A DNA stretch of 25,518 nucleotides, taken from contig ASPP01006021.1 in the NCBI GenBank assembly GCA_000512085.1, forward strand, positions 1 through 25,518, written 5' to 3'. A model generated the notes under the pieces. It saw only the letters and a program-made list of their open reading frames with translations. It searched no databases and had not been told where the DNA came from. The position numbers and the translations under genes are program-made. Positions 8,501 through 19,235 of this stretch are shown one piece after another; within the stretch, counting starts at the first letter, position 1; each line of letters begins with the position of its first letter. The DNA is from Reticulomyxa filosa (Eukaryota > Foraminifera > Reticulomyxidae).

Positions 8501-11423
8501 CAGCTTGTCTTGCATGCCATAGATGAGATAGTCGCACACTTGCTCGTAATTGTAGTACAACGCACTCGTCCCAAGGGAATGCAAAAAGTGTGCATTGTAC
8601 GTTTCGCACAGCTCTGCCTTTTGCAACGCGTGCAGCACTTTGGTATTCAATCCGATGATGCGATCTCGCACCAAAGAGATTAACTCGCGTAGATCATCGC
8701 GATAGCGTTCAAATAGTGTCACTTTCAATTCCAATGGCTCCTGACTACTTGCGTCCATACTCTTCTGTTGTTGTTGTTGTTGTTGTCGTTTGTAATCTTG
8801 TGCTGTTGTCGCCATCAACGCTGCGTCGTCGAACGTGTCGTAAAAGATAAAGTCTGCGCCCACTTTGCGGATTTCATCGTTCTCTTCCAAAAAACAGTCC
8901 AGGATTTCGTCGCCCTCGGTGGCGGCCAATTGGTCATTGCGCAGCATCAGATTGATCAATGCGATGGCGTTGGACGCCACGCTGGCATTCGCGTCTTTGA
9001 CTAAAAAGAACACCAGATGTTTGATTCGATCCCAAAACGTGCTCAGCGTGTGCATGCGATCGCGATGAACCGACACACCTGTCGACGCGCTCGTGATTCG
9101 CGTGCGTCCGTCTTGTCCTTTGTTTCGAACGGGGGACGACTTTACACGGTTTTTTCCATGGTTGCGATTGTCTGGGTCAAACAATGACTGCAAGTTAGTC
9201 AACGCGCATTCACGTACTTTTGCGTCCTTTTTTTGAAAAAATATATATATGCATGTACATATATACATATATACATATATACATTTATACATATATACAT
9301 TTATACATTTATGTAATGCCATCATTAAACAAAACAAAACTCGATCGGAAAGTGCACCCTGCAAATATCGCCAATACGTGTCATTGAAAAAAGACAATGG
9401 ACTCGGGTCGGCGTTGACCCATTCGGTAATGCAGTTCAAAGCCCAAATGCGGATGTCACTGTTCGAGTCTTTGGATTTGTACACAATCACATTTTCAAAA
9501 ATAAACGTGACAATTTTTTGAATGGCTTCGATACGCTGTCGAAAATCGAATGCGCTTTCTTCTAATTTGGTCATCTTTGCACTCTTTTTATCTTTCTTCG
9601 GACTTCGCAGACTCTTCGCTTGATGGTTGCGTTTCTTTCTCTCTTGTTTCGACTCTTCGCTCTTGTCATCCTCAATCTCCTCGTTTCCTTGGCCTGATTG
9701 CTTCGATTGCAATGCCTTCTCCGCTCGCAGTCGCCGTTCACACTTTTCCAAGCTCTGACGGGCTTTCGCCATCAAGTGCACACATCCGCTGCCGATGCAA
9801 ATGGCCGTGTACACACCCACTTTACGCAAGTGTGTAATTTTCGATTCTCTTTACATATACATATTTATATACATATATATTAATCTCAAAACAAAGTTTT
9901 GTAAGGTACAAAAAAGACCTGGCCAACAATTCACAAAATCTCAAAATACATGCAATGGAATCGTCTCTATTGTCATACAACAAGTCTTCCAAGGCATTGA
10001 TAATATGTTGCCAAAACGATTTGTAGCGTGTCATCAATTGTTTTTTGCTCAATATTTTGGCCTTGTCGGTGTCGTCCTTTTTGTCTTCTTCTTTTTCTTG
10101 CTCCGCCAATTCGTGTTCCTTTTCGACTTCATCCTCCATTTGATCCTGTTGCAACTTTCGCTTGTCGAAAAATAAAATTTCCTGTTTTTTGCCGTTTACA
10201 AATATGTCATGCCATTTCATATACGTGCCATTGTCTTTGTCCAATTGCACGTCGTTCGCTTCATCCGAAATGCCAAGCTCTTCTCTCACTTTCTTTATCA
10301 TCGCCTGTTTGTCGGGCGAATGCTGAACACTTATTTCGATCATGTCCATTATTTTCCACTTCAGTTTTCTGTCCACTGGTGCGTTCAACGTCAAGTCCGG
10401 TTTGTTCAATTCCCATGTTCGAATGCCTCCACACTTGCGTTTATATTTTTTATTTTATGTTTTATGTATATCATAATAATAATAATTTTTTATTATTATT
10501 ATTATCATTATGCTCCAAACAGATACATATTTTTTGTTGAGTGTTGTTCGGACTTTTATTACAAGTGGAATAACATTTAAATTTTTTTTTAAAAAAAAAA
10601 AAGCTTAACGTAAAACATGAAATTGGTCAAATCCATTCCAAATTCATCGTCGGCATTTAATTCCATTGCCCAGTCTTGTAATTTGTCGTAATTTGCCTTC
10701 ATTGAGGCATTGCCATAAAACCATTCTTTTTTTTTTTATTTTATTAATGTTTGATTATTTTTATCATTTCAATGGCAATGTAAAGAAAAAAAAAAATGAA
10801 AAAATCCAAACTGATCATTTGCTCAACGCGGTTGTTGTATTGAACAAAACATTCTGGGAAATTGGGATCAACACCCATTTCTGCATCGTAATCATTTTGT
10901 CCCGGAGATTTAGCTCTGGATCGACTTCTCCTATTCTTTTTCGATTCGGGGTCAAATTCCGATTCATTGTCACTTTCGCGCACCTTATACTTTTTAGATC
11001 GACGCTCATCTTCGTCGTCTGAATGTTTGCTTTTTGATACTTTTTTTGTCTTCACTGTTTCTTTTTGTTTTTTTGATGATTTTTTGGCACCCCGACGAAT
11101 GCGTTTTTGGCTCCTTTTTTTATTTTTTATTTTTATTTTATTTTGTGCTCTCCTTTCACCATCAATCATATTGGCAACAATTTGTAATGTGTAATCGAGT
11201 TTACTCAACGCTTCTGACTCATTTTGGGCTTTTTCATTGACTTCACTTTCTTTCACGTCCTTCAAATTTCGCTTTCGTGTTCGTTGGGAGGTTCTAGTTG
11301 GCCTACAATAGGTTTTGTTCTTGCTTTAGAACTCACTTCTAGTACCAAAAAAAAAAAAAGAAAACTCAGCTTTGCTGCAACGTCTTTTTCAACAATAGCT
11401 CGTGAACGAGTTCGTACAGGCAT
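5600..11423 (-). CDS. SCC3: Cohesin subunit SCC3/STAG (stromalin)
   Basis: SCC3/STAG binds the cohesin ring (SMC1-SMC3-RAD21) and is needed for sister-chromatid cohesion and chromatin loading. Supported exons: 10725-10610, 10433-9893, 9819-9341, 9226-7316, 7245-6680, 6613-6221, 6151-6024, 5895-5600, preceded by a basic Lys/Arg-rich exon ending at 10812. Every intron phase closes. The exon at 10725 carries the conserved start of the STAG domain (W...Y...L.NFMFYCGG matches the family NFF..CSGC pattern). The stromalin conservative domain is in 9819-9000: RQRIEAIQKIVTFIFENVI, then SDIRIWALNCITEWV, then LSDR joined to DAKVRECALTNLQSLF. Armadillo-like helices follow to about 6200. A poly-Gln run (near 8769-8789), an acidic insert (7450-7640) and a Glu/Asp-rich tail enlarge it to about 1,650 residues, against roughly 1,150-1,260 in animals. 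The first exon is tentative: MPVRTRSRAIVEKDVAAK from ATG at 11423, linked by a doubtful 27-nt intron (11339-11365) and possibly a miscounted T run at 11264-11266. Confidence 0.95.
8769..8789. repeat. TTG/CAA triplet run encoding poly-Gln in SCC3
   Basis: Seven TTG triplets (CAA on the coding strand) encode the poly-Gln run in KRQQQQQQQKSMD of SCC3, outside the conserved domains and probably variable in length. Confidence 0.85.
9227..9340 (-). other. Frame-preserving, stop-free 114-nt intron in the SCC3 conserved domain
   Basis: The join DR|DAKVRE across this segment matches the animal STAG pattern DR-QGEVR-KCL, so the segment is an insertion relative to the family. It starts GTTTTG and ends in an A run plus AAG, is 3 x 38 nt long, phase 0, and has no stop in the reading frame. 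Retention would add 38 hydrophobic and Tyr/Cys-rich residues. Confidence 0.8.
9240..9313. repeat. Short tandem repeat of about 10 nt (TATACATATA/TATACATTTA type)
   Basis: Alternating ATATAC/ATTTAT units fill most of the SCC3 intron at 9227-9340. They are tandem low-complexity DNA; the similar AT tract at 9850-9885 lies in the neighbouring intron. Confidence 0.8.
10472..10511. repeat. Near-perfect inverted repeat of ATA/ATT triplets in an SCC3 intron
   Basis: The arm CATAATAATAATAAT is followed after a few T by ATTATTATTATTATCATTATG, so the transcript could fold into a long A-U hairpin. It lies inside the 176-nt intron 10434-10609 (GTTAAG donor, GCAAG acceptor) and might bring the splice sites closer, or be simple-sequence expansion. 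Confidence 0.7.
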
Positions 11424-11830
11424 AATAATCAAACAAATACTACAAAGTAAAAATTGATCTGCGTTTTTGCCACCGCAAAAAGTTTGATGATGAAAATTTC
11501 TTTCAAAGGGTCCAGCACACGTTCACTGCTGGGCACAGTACTTCTTCTACACGAGGGCTCGAAATGAAGGGTATTCAATTCAACAGATCGTAGATTTGTA
11601 ACAAAAGCAATCTCGTGTATTAGCCAAAAAACACAAAAATATCGAATACAATTCTTACACGTTGTGTAAGCAGATTTTGAGTACTGTGATGAAATGCTGT
11701 TAAAAAATATTTAAAGGAAAGACAATTCTACAAGTTATTTAGCTATTTAAAGTAATATTTATACGTATTAATTAAATTTATTTTTTCAAAATACTTAAAC
11801 GTAATCGTCAAAAAAAAACAAAAATTCCAA
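11424..11830. other. Intergenic DNA upstream of SCC3
   Basis: This is the 5' flank of SCC3 and the 3' flank of the next minus-strand gene. The part 11440-11640 is less AT-rich than the rest and might contain untranslated leader or promoter, but I can name no element. Confidence 0.45.
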
Positions 11831-12646
11831 CTAACGCATAATAGAATCTACAATAATGTCCCCGCCAAATTGTTTACTTTCGTATGGCTTGAAGACTTTT
11901 TCTTGAATGGAATAGTACATCCAACGCGATTTTTTGTGACCAAGAATGTCATCTTCCGAGTATAACAATGCATGGGACTTGTCTCTTGTGTCCTGAGAGT
12001 CAGAGCACATTTTCCATTTTCTGTTTTTGTAATAGATACAAAACGAATTCACTGGTTTTGATTTTATTTGATCGCTTCTGTTCAACGAAATTTGTCGAAA
12101 CAATGGCATGTTTTCATATATATCTTGAGTTGGCATGTGTACGTATATACCATTTAATCTCTCGGAATTCGCTTGCCCATTCGTGTTAAACTTATTTACG
12201 CATACGAATAAATACCAACATTTGTTTCGCAACTTTAAAAGGCAATCATAGCATTTCACGCTGAGATGGGTTGACAACAAGCTCATTGACTCGGATTCCA
12301 GTATCACTAGGTCATGGAGAGTATAAATATCTTGTTTTCGCAGATCACCTTTCCATTTAAACAATCGCTCGTTGTCAATTTCACTGAACACGCATTTAAG
12401 ACAATCGATAATGTCCAGATCCTTCAGATGGGGCTTTTCGGGGGATTGAGTAGCAGCAAGCGCTTCTTTTTGTTCTCCATTTGCCACATTGACAACAGAA
12501 ACTTGTTCGGACAGCGGAGAAGCGTTTAACTTTGTCACTGGCGCATCTATTATGTCCATGTCCTTTTCTCCTTCTACTTTCGTTTGAGGAATTAAAGGTT
12601 CTTCCTGCTTTTTTCTTGGAGATCTTTGTGATTGGACTGCCTCCAT
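11831..12646 (-). CDS. Hypothetical 271-aa protein with a SAM-like middle region
   Basis: An intact single-exon frame starting at ATG 12646. Residues 1-75 are low-complexity with Pro/Glu/Lys and two DMDIID/DLDIID motifs. Residues about 78-145 (CLKCVFSEIDNERLF..., then GDLRKQDIYTLHDLVIL..., ending CLLKLRNK) have the W/L spacing and helix pattern of a SAM domain; this is suggestive only. The C-terminal part (about 155-260) has an LNGIYVHM start, Trp at regular intervals (RKWKM, SRWMYYS) and ends near KPYESKQFGG. It resembles a small beta-rich NGxY...W...W module seen in protist proteins, which I cannot name. No signal peptide or membrane segment is seen. The gene is transcribed away from the WD40 genes downstream of it on the plus strand. 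Confidence 0.75.
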   Translation of the reverse strand: MEAVQSQRSPRKKQEEPLIPQTKVEGEKDMDIIDAPVTKLNASPLSEQVSVVNVANGEQKEALAATQSPEKPHLKDLDIIDCLKCVFSEIDNERLFKWKGDLRKQDIYTLHDLVILESESMSLLSTHLSVKCYDCLLKLRNKCWYLFVCVNKFNTNGQANSERLNGIYVHMPTQDIYENMPLFRQISLNRSDQIKSKPVNSFCIYYKNRKWKMCSDSQDTRDKSHALLYSEDDILGHKKSRWMYYSIQEKVFKPYESKQFGGDIIVDSIMR

Positions 12647-13482
12647 TTACTTGACCCAAAGTTTGTCTTTAGATGTTTCAAAATGAAAAAAAATAAGTCT
12701 TTTTGTTGTACTCTTTGTGAACTTTACAAAACAAAGGGCGCTGAACGTGCTGCGTCGGAGCATGTGCAAATTAAGAACGCTTTATGTTGATATCTTTTAC
12801 AAAAATTCTTAACACTTCTAAGTTTCAAAAACAGTTTATTTTGATTAGTTATTTTTGTTTTAGTGTTACCTTTTTTGATGAAAAAACGGGCTAAACGAAG
12901 CTATAAATATTTGGTAGATGTCACAAGTAACTAAAAAATTCAAGCAAGAAAATGCAGATTTCGCAATATATCCCTTATTTCAAAATGCATTATGTCAACA
13001 AGTTGCAATTGTCAGCGATGGGTACAGTGTAAAAAATTCTGTCTATTAAACTTTCAAATGTCATAGTTGGTTTTATGAAAAAAATTCTGAAGGTACGAAC
13101 ACCAGAAAAATTTTTAGGGAACAAGATGTTTCATTAGTATCAAAGATTTTATTTTTGATTACTCCTTACGATATGCGCCAATTTTTCATCTTATTCTGTT
13201 CAAATAAGTAAGTCTTGGGCAAAACGTTTTCGGGGGAACGTAAAAACTCTAAGTTCAGCGCAGAATTCTGTTGATATTTCTTGTAATAATTCTGGTTTCG
13301 TCTAGTGCTAAATGGGAAGTAGGGCAATAAAAGCTCAGAAAACCGAAGCCAAAGAACAACGAACATATTCGGTGAAAAACCTTAGTTTTTAAAAAAGTGG
13401 TTTATGCACTGGTGCTTTTTAAGAGAAGGAGCTAAGATAGAACGAAGAAATAATAGCCTTCTACTTTTAATAATATACATAG
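12647..13482. other. Divergent intergenic region upstream of WD40 gene 1
   Basis: It separates the minus-strand 271-aa gene from the plus-strand WD40 gene. A TATA-like CTATAAATAT lies at 12900-12909 (plus strand). A first coding exon of the WD40 gene must lie in or before this region; ATG at 13076 with a GTACGA donor after six codons (MKKILK) is one candidate, unproved. Confidence 0.4.
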
Positions 13483-14541
13483 ATAGAAGAAGAAGTGGAG
13501 CTAGTTCTTCAAAGTTGGATTCGAAGTTTAGATGTTAAATTAATATGGATCGGTGATCTTGATAAAATTATTGCAAAATACGTTTCGTGATTTGTATTGT
13601 ATTTTTTAAATTTGAATAAGTTGTTCATTTTAATATTGGTTACAATATAGGCCAAACATTTTAGATTGCTCAAAATTTTAGAAGGACACGACGATAAAGT
13701 AAAAAGTGTAAGGTTTTCAAAAGATGGTCTCAGGATTATTTCATCATCATTTGATAAAACAATCCGAATATGGGATATTGCATCAGGAGAACAAATCAAA
13801 ACTTTTAAAGGCCATTCATATTGGATCTACGTCGCGGAATTCTCTCCAAATGAGCATACTGTTGTCTCATGTTCATGGGATAATACAATTCGATTTTGGG
13901 ATGTAAAATCAGGAGATGAATTGATGCGATTTGGAGGGCATTTAAATGCAATATCAGATGTAAATTATTCTCCAGATGGTCAAAAGATTGCGTCGAGTTC
14001 ATCTGATGGAGCAATACGAATATGGGATGTAGGATCAGGACAAATGACTAAAAAACTAATCGGACATTCTGGAGGTGTATTAAATGGACAATTTTCACCA
14101 GATGGTCAAATGCTTGTATCATCTTCATATGATAATACAGTCACCTTATGGGATGTGGCATCAGGAATAAGACTGAAACAATTATTAGGACATGTAGGCT
14201 TTGGAACGCGCGCGAGATTTTCTCCAGACGGTCGATTTATTGTGTCATGTTCAAATGATAAAACTATTCGCATATGGGATGTGAAATCAGGAAAAGAATT
14301 AAAAAAGATAGAAGGGCATTCAGATACGATAAGAGAAGTAAGATATTTTCCAGATGGACAAACTATTGTTTCTTGTTCATCTGATCATACAATTCGTTTG
14401 TGGGATGCAAAGTTAGGAAATGAAATGCAAAGATTGGAAGGACATTTCGATCAGGTGACAGGAATTGACGTGTCACCAGATAGTAGTACAATTATCTCAT
14501 GTTCTTATGACAAAACGATTCGAATTTGGAGATGTCAATGA
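13483..14541 (+). CDS. WD40-repeat protein 1 (seven repeats), 5' exon missing from the call
   Basis: A seven-bladed beta-propeller, most likely a protein-interaction scaffold; partner unknown. Exon 13483-13581 (acceptor CATAG) encodes [20 protein letters not shown] and [14 protein letters not shown] 69-nt intron (13582-13650, GTTTCG donor, ATATAG acceptor, phase 0) joins it to 13651-14541. The second exon encodes seven units of about 42 residues, each with GH, FSPDG, SCS/SSS, DxTIR and WD, ending WRCQ-stop. The frame has no ATG before the first repeat, so an upstream initiating exon is required. The N-terminal IxxWxRxLxxxxxWIxDxDKIIxxY motif recurs at 15711 and 23694, marking a family module. 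Repeats are near-identical in the FSPDG and WDV motifs, suggesting recent amplification or homogenisation. Confidence 0.9.
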
Positions 14542-15710
14542 CACAACAATGTTTCTTAATTGTTTTTTATGCCATCGAAATCAGAAAAAAATTAAATTTT
14601 TGTTGTTCAGTTGAATTTAAATACTACAAATACAAAGCAAAGATTTGCATCAAGCTTTATTAATGAAATAATAACCAAACTGGATCTTTTTATCATTATA
14701 CAAAGATATACAAAAGTTGCGATAAGTTCCAAAACCAAAATACATACTTTGAAATATAATATGTTTTCACTCTAAAAAATCGCTATTTTTCACCTTTTTC
14801 AATTCTGCAAATATTCAAGTGTCAAAATAATTCTATTTTTTTCTACAGTTTTGTCAATTATAAATATTTTATTCTTTTCACAACTTTATTATTTTTACTT
14901 TGTGTTTTAGAAATTTTTTGGTATTTAATTAATTTGATTTCTTTTTTTAAATGTCTATTTTTTTATTTTTTGCAATTTTTTTTGTTCATTTGTTATTGGA
15001 ATGTTTCAGTTATTATTATAGCTTTGATTAGTTTTTTTTTATTTGTCAACAGCTTTGACTCGTGAATTAAAGTTTTTTTAGTGCTATTCTTTCTTTGTCT
15101 GTTTTTGCTTACTGATTATTACTTCAGGCTTTGCTGTTTTTCAAATAGCCCAAAAAATTTAAATTTTGTTATACAAGCTCAATGAAAACATTTGTCATGA
15201 GATAATCTTGTCGTAGTTCAAAAATAATTCTAAAGAAATACAAATGGAAAAACTGCAAAAAGTATAAATAAACAACCGACAAAAAATTGTGGAAAAAATT
15301 AAGTGCAGTGTTTTCTTAACCTTTACAACAAACTTTATGCTTGTTAAAGGACTTGTACAAACATTATCTTGATACACTTTGTTTGACGTAGTTTTTTTTT
15401 TGTCACAACCTTTGAACTTTGCAAGGACAACTTTTTCATTCAAAAAAATAGTGCCTAGAATTTACTTACCCATTTGAAAAATTGGAGTTTGATTTTTTTT
15501 TTATGTTCTTTATAATGTACTTTTCTTTGTACAATTGCAACAAAACTCAGTGAACAAACAAAGAAACGAGAACAAGGCATTAAGCATTGCAGAAACAAAG
15601 ACTTATAAGGTAAATTTCTCTATTTTTGTCCTGGTTCACAAAGCATAAAACTGCAATAACATCTTTGAAAAACATTGTACAGAACAAAGAAAGAGTTGAT
15701 TTTATTTTAG
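14542..15710. other. AT-rich spacer between the WD40 paralogues
   Basis: Very AT-rich with many T runs on the plus strand. It holds the 3' flank of WD40 gene 1 and the unidentified promoter and first exon of WD40 gene 2. The longest open frames here (for example 15195-15443 minus) look like chance. Confidence 0.5.
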
Positions 15711-16734
15711 AAAATTGGAATCGATCTTTGTCCATTAGAAGGGGATGGATCGCTGATTTCAATAAAATAATCCTTCAATACGTTTAGCCTGTTTATACTG
15801 TACGACATTGTTTTTTTTTCCTACTTTCAAAACCATTTAAAAAAAGGTCAAATATTATCAAGAACTAGCAGTGTTACGTGAACATTCAAGTGGTGTTAGA
15901 AGTGCAAGATTTTCTCCAGATGTCACCAAAATTGCATCCTCTTCTATTGATAAAACAATCCGAATATGGGATGTAAAATCAAAAAAGAGAATACACTTAT
16001 TAGAGGGTCATTCAGATTTGATTAATGACGCACAATTTTCACCAGATGGCAATACTATTTTATCCTGTTCGTGGGATAGCACAATTCGATTGTGGGATGC
16101 AAATTCAGGAGAAGAAAAAACAGCAATAAAGCGTGATTCAAGTTGTGTAACGTGTGCCCAATTTTCACCAGATGGACAAACAATTGTGTCAAGCTCATTG
16201 AGTAACATTGTACGAATATTGGATGTGAATTCAGGGCAATTGATTAAAACAATGGATGGGCTTTTTTGCGAGGTATTTAATGTACAATTTTCACCAAATG
16301 GACAACAAATTGTTATATCTTCTTATGACAAAACGATTGGGATATGGGATGTAAGATCATGTAAACAGGTACAGGAATTACTAGGACATTCATTGGAAGT
16401 AATGAAAGCACGCTTCTCTCCAGATGGTCAAATTATTGTGTCATGTTCGAAAGATAAAACAATTCGATTGTGGGATGTGAGAACAGGTCGAGAATTAAAA
16501 AAATTGTTAAGACATTCGAATTGGACGACAGATGTAAAATTCTCATTCGATGGAAAAACAATTCTTTCATGCTCAAAAGATGAAACAATTCGATTATGGG
16601 ATGTGAAATCAGGCAATGAAACACAAGAATTAAAGGGACATACCAATTCAGTAACAGGAGTAGATATTTCACGAGACGGAAATATGATTGTGTCATCTTC
16701 TTATGATACAACAATCCGGTTGTGGGAACTATGA
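15711..16734 (+). CDS. WD40-repeat protein 2 (seven repeats), paralogue of the gene at 13483
   Basis: Exon 15711-15781 encodes a diverged copy of the N-terminal module (NWNRSLSIRRGWIADFNKII then LQY). A 65-nt intron (15782-15846, GTTTAG donor, A-run AAG acceptor, phase 0) leads to exon 15847-16734, which starts VKYYQELAVLREHSSGVRSA. Seven 42-residue WD units follow, ending TIRLWEL-stop. Repeats 3 and 4 are degenerate (AIKRDSSCV without GH; RILDVNSG; GIWDVRSC), more so than in paralogue 1. No initiating ATG is seen in frame before the first repeat, so the first exon lies upstream. Exon junction position and phase are identical to paralogue 1, which supports tandem duplication of a spliced gene. 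The propeller should still be closed by blade 7. Confidence 0.9.
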
Positions 16735-17234
16735 TAACTTGGCCAAAAAGTGTCAGTATTTTTTGCAACGGAAAGAAGTCTTTTCTAAAAAAGCTTAATG
16801 TATTAATTTTCTACATATTAAAAATACTCGACAAGCACAAGCAAATAAGCTTTGCAATAAGTTCGGAAAGAAATTTTGTTGTACAATTTGGCTTAGGAGA
16901 AATCAAACTAAACTTTTCTTCTTTGTTAGCACTAGCATAAAATCTGTTTTAACAATTATTTGCAAATGGGTCGTAATGTTTACTTAGTTTTATCCATATG
17001 TAAAACTAAAGGTAGTGCTATTTGATCACAACTTTTTTTTCGAATAAATGGCGTGTGATACATGTTTGGAATTTTTGTTAACTATTTTTCTATCAAAAAA
17101 AAAGAGTAACAAAAGCAATTTTTGAAAGATATCGTAGTTAGTTGCTCTAGACTGTCCAAGTTTGCAAAAAAAAAAAAAAGAAATCAAAAAAATCTATCAA
17201 ATACAACGCTAAAAAAGATGACAATTTGGTGTTA
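16735..17234. other. Convergent intergenic region
   Basis: It lies between the 3' ends of WD40 gene 2 (+) and the DUF1769-type gene (-). I see only AT-rich DNA; AATAAA-like words occur (for example 17043) but no terminator can be assigned. Confidence 0.45.
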
Positions 17235-18713
17235 CTAAATGGAATCAGTATGTAACTCTTTCACCAAATTGAGATGCCAAAGCTGAAAATTCCATAAATA
17301 TTCACTGTCTAACATTGGATGTTTTTGTCTTGGTTGTGCTTGTAAAAGAGAGGAATTCGATGTTTCACGAAGATTGTCTATTGCTAACAGTTCCTTGTCG
17401 GACTTGTTCTCTGAGATATGGTTATTACCAATAATCTCGAAATCGTCATCCGCTGAATCTTTATTCTCCGGTATTATGTTTGATGTAAGTTGATTATTTT
17501 CATTACTATCAGAAGAAACAGTTTGAAGTGAGCCATCCATTTGAGCTATTAGTTGAGTTGTATCAACCTTATTTTTTTCTTCTTTTATTTCTTTATCGCT
17601 TTCGCTTTCATTTTCATTCTCGCCTTTGTCGTCGTCGTGAATCAGAGCCATGATTTGAAGTGGCGACGGCATGTATTTATGCAAGCCAAATTGCATACCT
17701 AACATTTGGATCGCATACTCTTTGGGAATAATCATGTGCGAATAAAAAGACATTGTCCACACGTAGTCCGGCTCATACCAATATTTGCAAAGTTCATTAT
17801 TATTCGACATTATCGCTTTGCGTTGACTCACGGACATATTGACGAATCTTTCATCTTTTTTTTTTTTAAATGCATCATTCATTAATTATGCAATGGAGTT
17901 GTAATTTGTAACATATTTTATTACAAAAAAAAAAATTCGCTAACATAATAGGATACTCGAAAGTACCTAATGCAGATAAATCTTCCCACGGTTCGTTTGG
18001 CAACGCAATTTCGTCTCCAGGCTTGCAAATGTTAATTATTTGCGCAGCATTGGCTAATGACGACACAAAATGCGGTACTGTGCCATGCACTTCTGCACGC
18101 AGGCCTGGCGACAGTGTACGCACCAAGTGCAAACCCGCTGATGCCAAGTATATCCCAGGGAACTGTCTCAATGGCGAATCGAACACTTGGCCTGTCAGTA
18201 CCTTGTCAAAACGGATACGTCGTAAGAATTGGCCCTATTCTTGTAGAGTGTATGTACGCTTTTTTTTGCACTTGGAAAACTAGTGAGATCGACCTTGCGA
18301 GAAAGAAAGGGGAAAGAAGGGATACTCGAGAAAGGGGAGGAAAAGAAGAAAAAAAAAAAAGGGTTCCCTCTCTTTCCAGACACCTGGACAGTGAAATCCA
18401 TCTGACGTTTTCTGTCACGAAAATACCAGTCTTCTGTGTTTTCCGCACCGTTGACTCTCACGATCGCCTTTCCACGGAAAGACTTGCTCTCGAAGTCAAA
18501 CACTTTGTTTAGTGGGATGGCCACTGTCTCATCATGGGGCGTGCGGATGTAGCTCTGGTGAGACACGTGAGTGCACAGCAACAAAGGACCGTCTGTCCAG
18601 TGCTGAGGTTTTAATGGTAAATACGAATGCTTCGCGTCAGTAGGTATTGAATTCTTCGGTTCTTGGTCTTTTACTTCCACTTTGCCCACGGAAACTTTTG
18701 CTTCTTGTGCCAT
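17235..18713 (-). CDS. DUF1769 / UPF0590-type protein, three exons
   Basis: Family of unknown function, known mainly from fungi and other eukaryotes. Exons 18713-18384, 18234-17967 and 17854-17235 give 405 residues; phases 0 and 1 close exactly. Characteristic features: DGPLLLCTHVSHQSY and FRGKAIVRVNG (about 41-89), WYFRDRKRQMDFTVQ joined directly to GQFLRRIRFDKVLTGQVFDSP across the first intron (the family VQ-G-F pattern), then PGIYLASAGLHLVRTLSPGL and PHFVSSLANAAQIINI. The last exon continues YVWTMSFYSHMIIPKEYAIQ, which fits the family C-terminal region. An acidic, Asn/Ser-rich insert (about residues 270-375) separates it from a terminal YLWNFQLWHLNLVKEL. The start ATG at 18713 precedes a short hydrophilic leader. 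No membrane segment is seen. The second intron ends in an A-run AAG. Confidence 0.75.
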
Positions 18714-19235
18714 TGCATAATAATAACGATTAGAAAATTAAAAATTTCGAGCCAAAAAATCTTTTTTTTTAATTTTTTGCTTTTAGCGTAAAAGAACTAG
18801 ACAACTGAAAAAATATTATTAGAAACAAATAACCTTATATAATGTTGCCAAAAATAGGCTCGGCGCTTTTTTTAATTTTTAATTTATCCAAGCAGTTATC
18901 AAAGCAAGGTATGCTAATTGTAATTACTCCGCTCTTGCAAAGTAAAGTTTATCAATTTAAAATCTAATGTAAATATTGACATTTTTAAATACATTTTTTT
19001 ATTTGTATTGTCATTGTCTTTTTATTCTTTTCATTGGTTTGATAATCGATTTGCATTGAAAGACGGGCTGGTGCGATTTGAAGATTGACAGAAATGGCAT
19101 ATCTGTAGGCACAGTAAGTTTGAAACTGCACACAAGTACATTGACAAAGGAGAAAAGTTGTTTTACAAAAGAGCTACTTGTCAACCTTGACAAAGACTGA
19201 AATGGCCAAACAATGTGTTCATTGAAACAAGATGC
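18714..19235. other. Intergenic DNA
   Basis: 5' flank of the DUF1769-type gene and 3' flank of the macrodomain gene, both minus strand. I see no coding frame or element that I can support. Confidence 0.5.

Noticed and set aside
7456-9837. Several plus-strand open frames of 60-95 codons
   Set aside because: All lie antisense to SCC3 exons whose phases and family motifs are secure.
13651-16734. Regularly spaced repeats of about 126 bp, as in an array
   Set aside because: They are in-frame WD40 units (42 codons) with protein-level conservation, not a CRISPR-type or satellite array.
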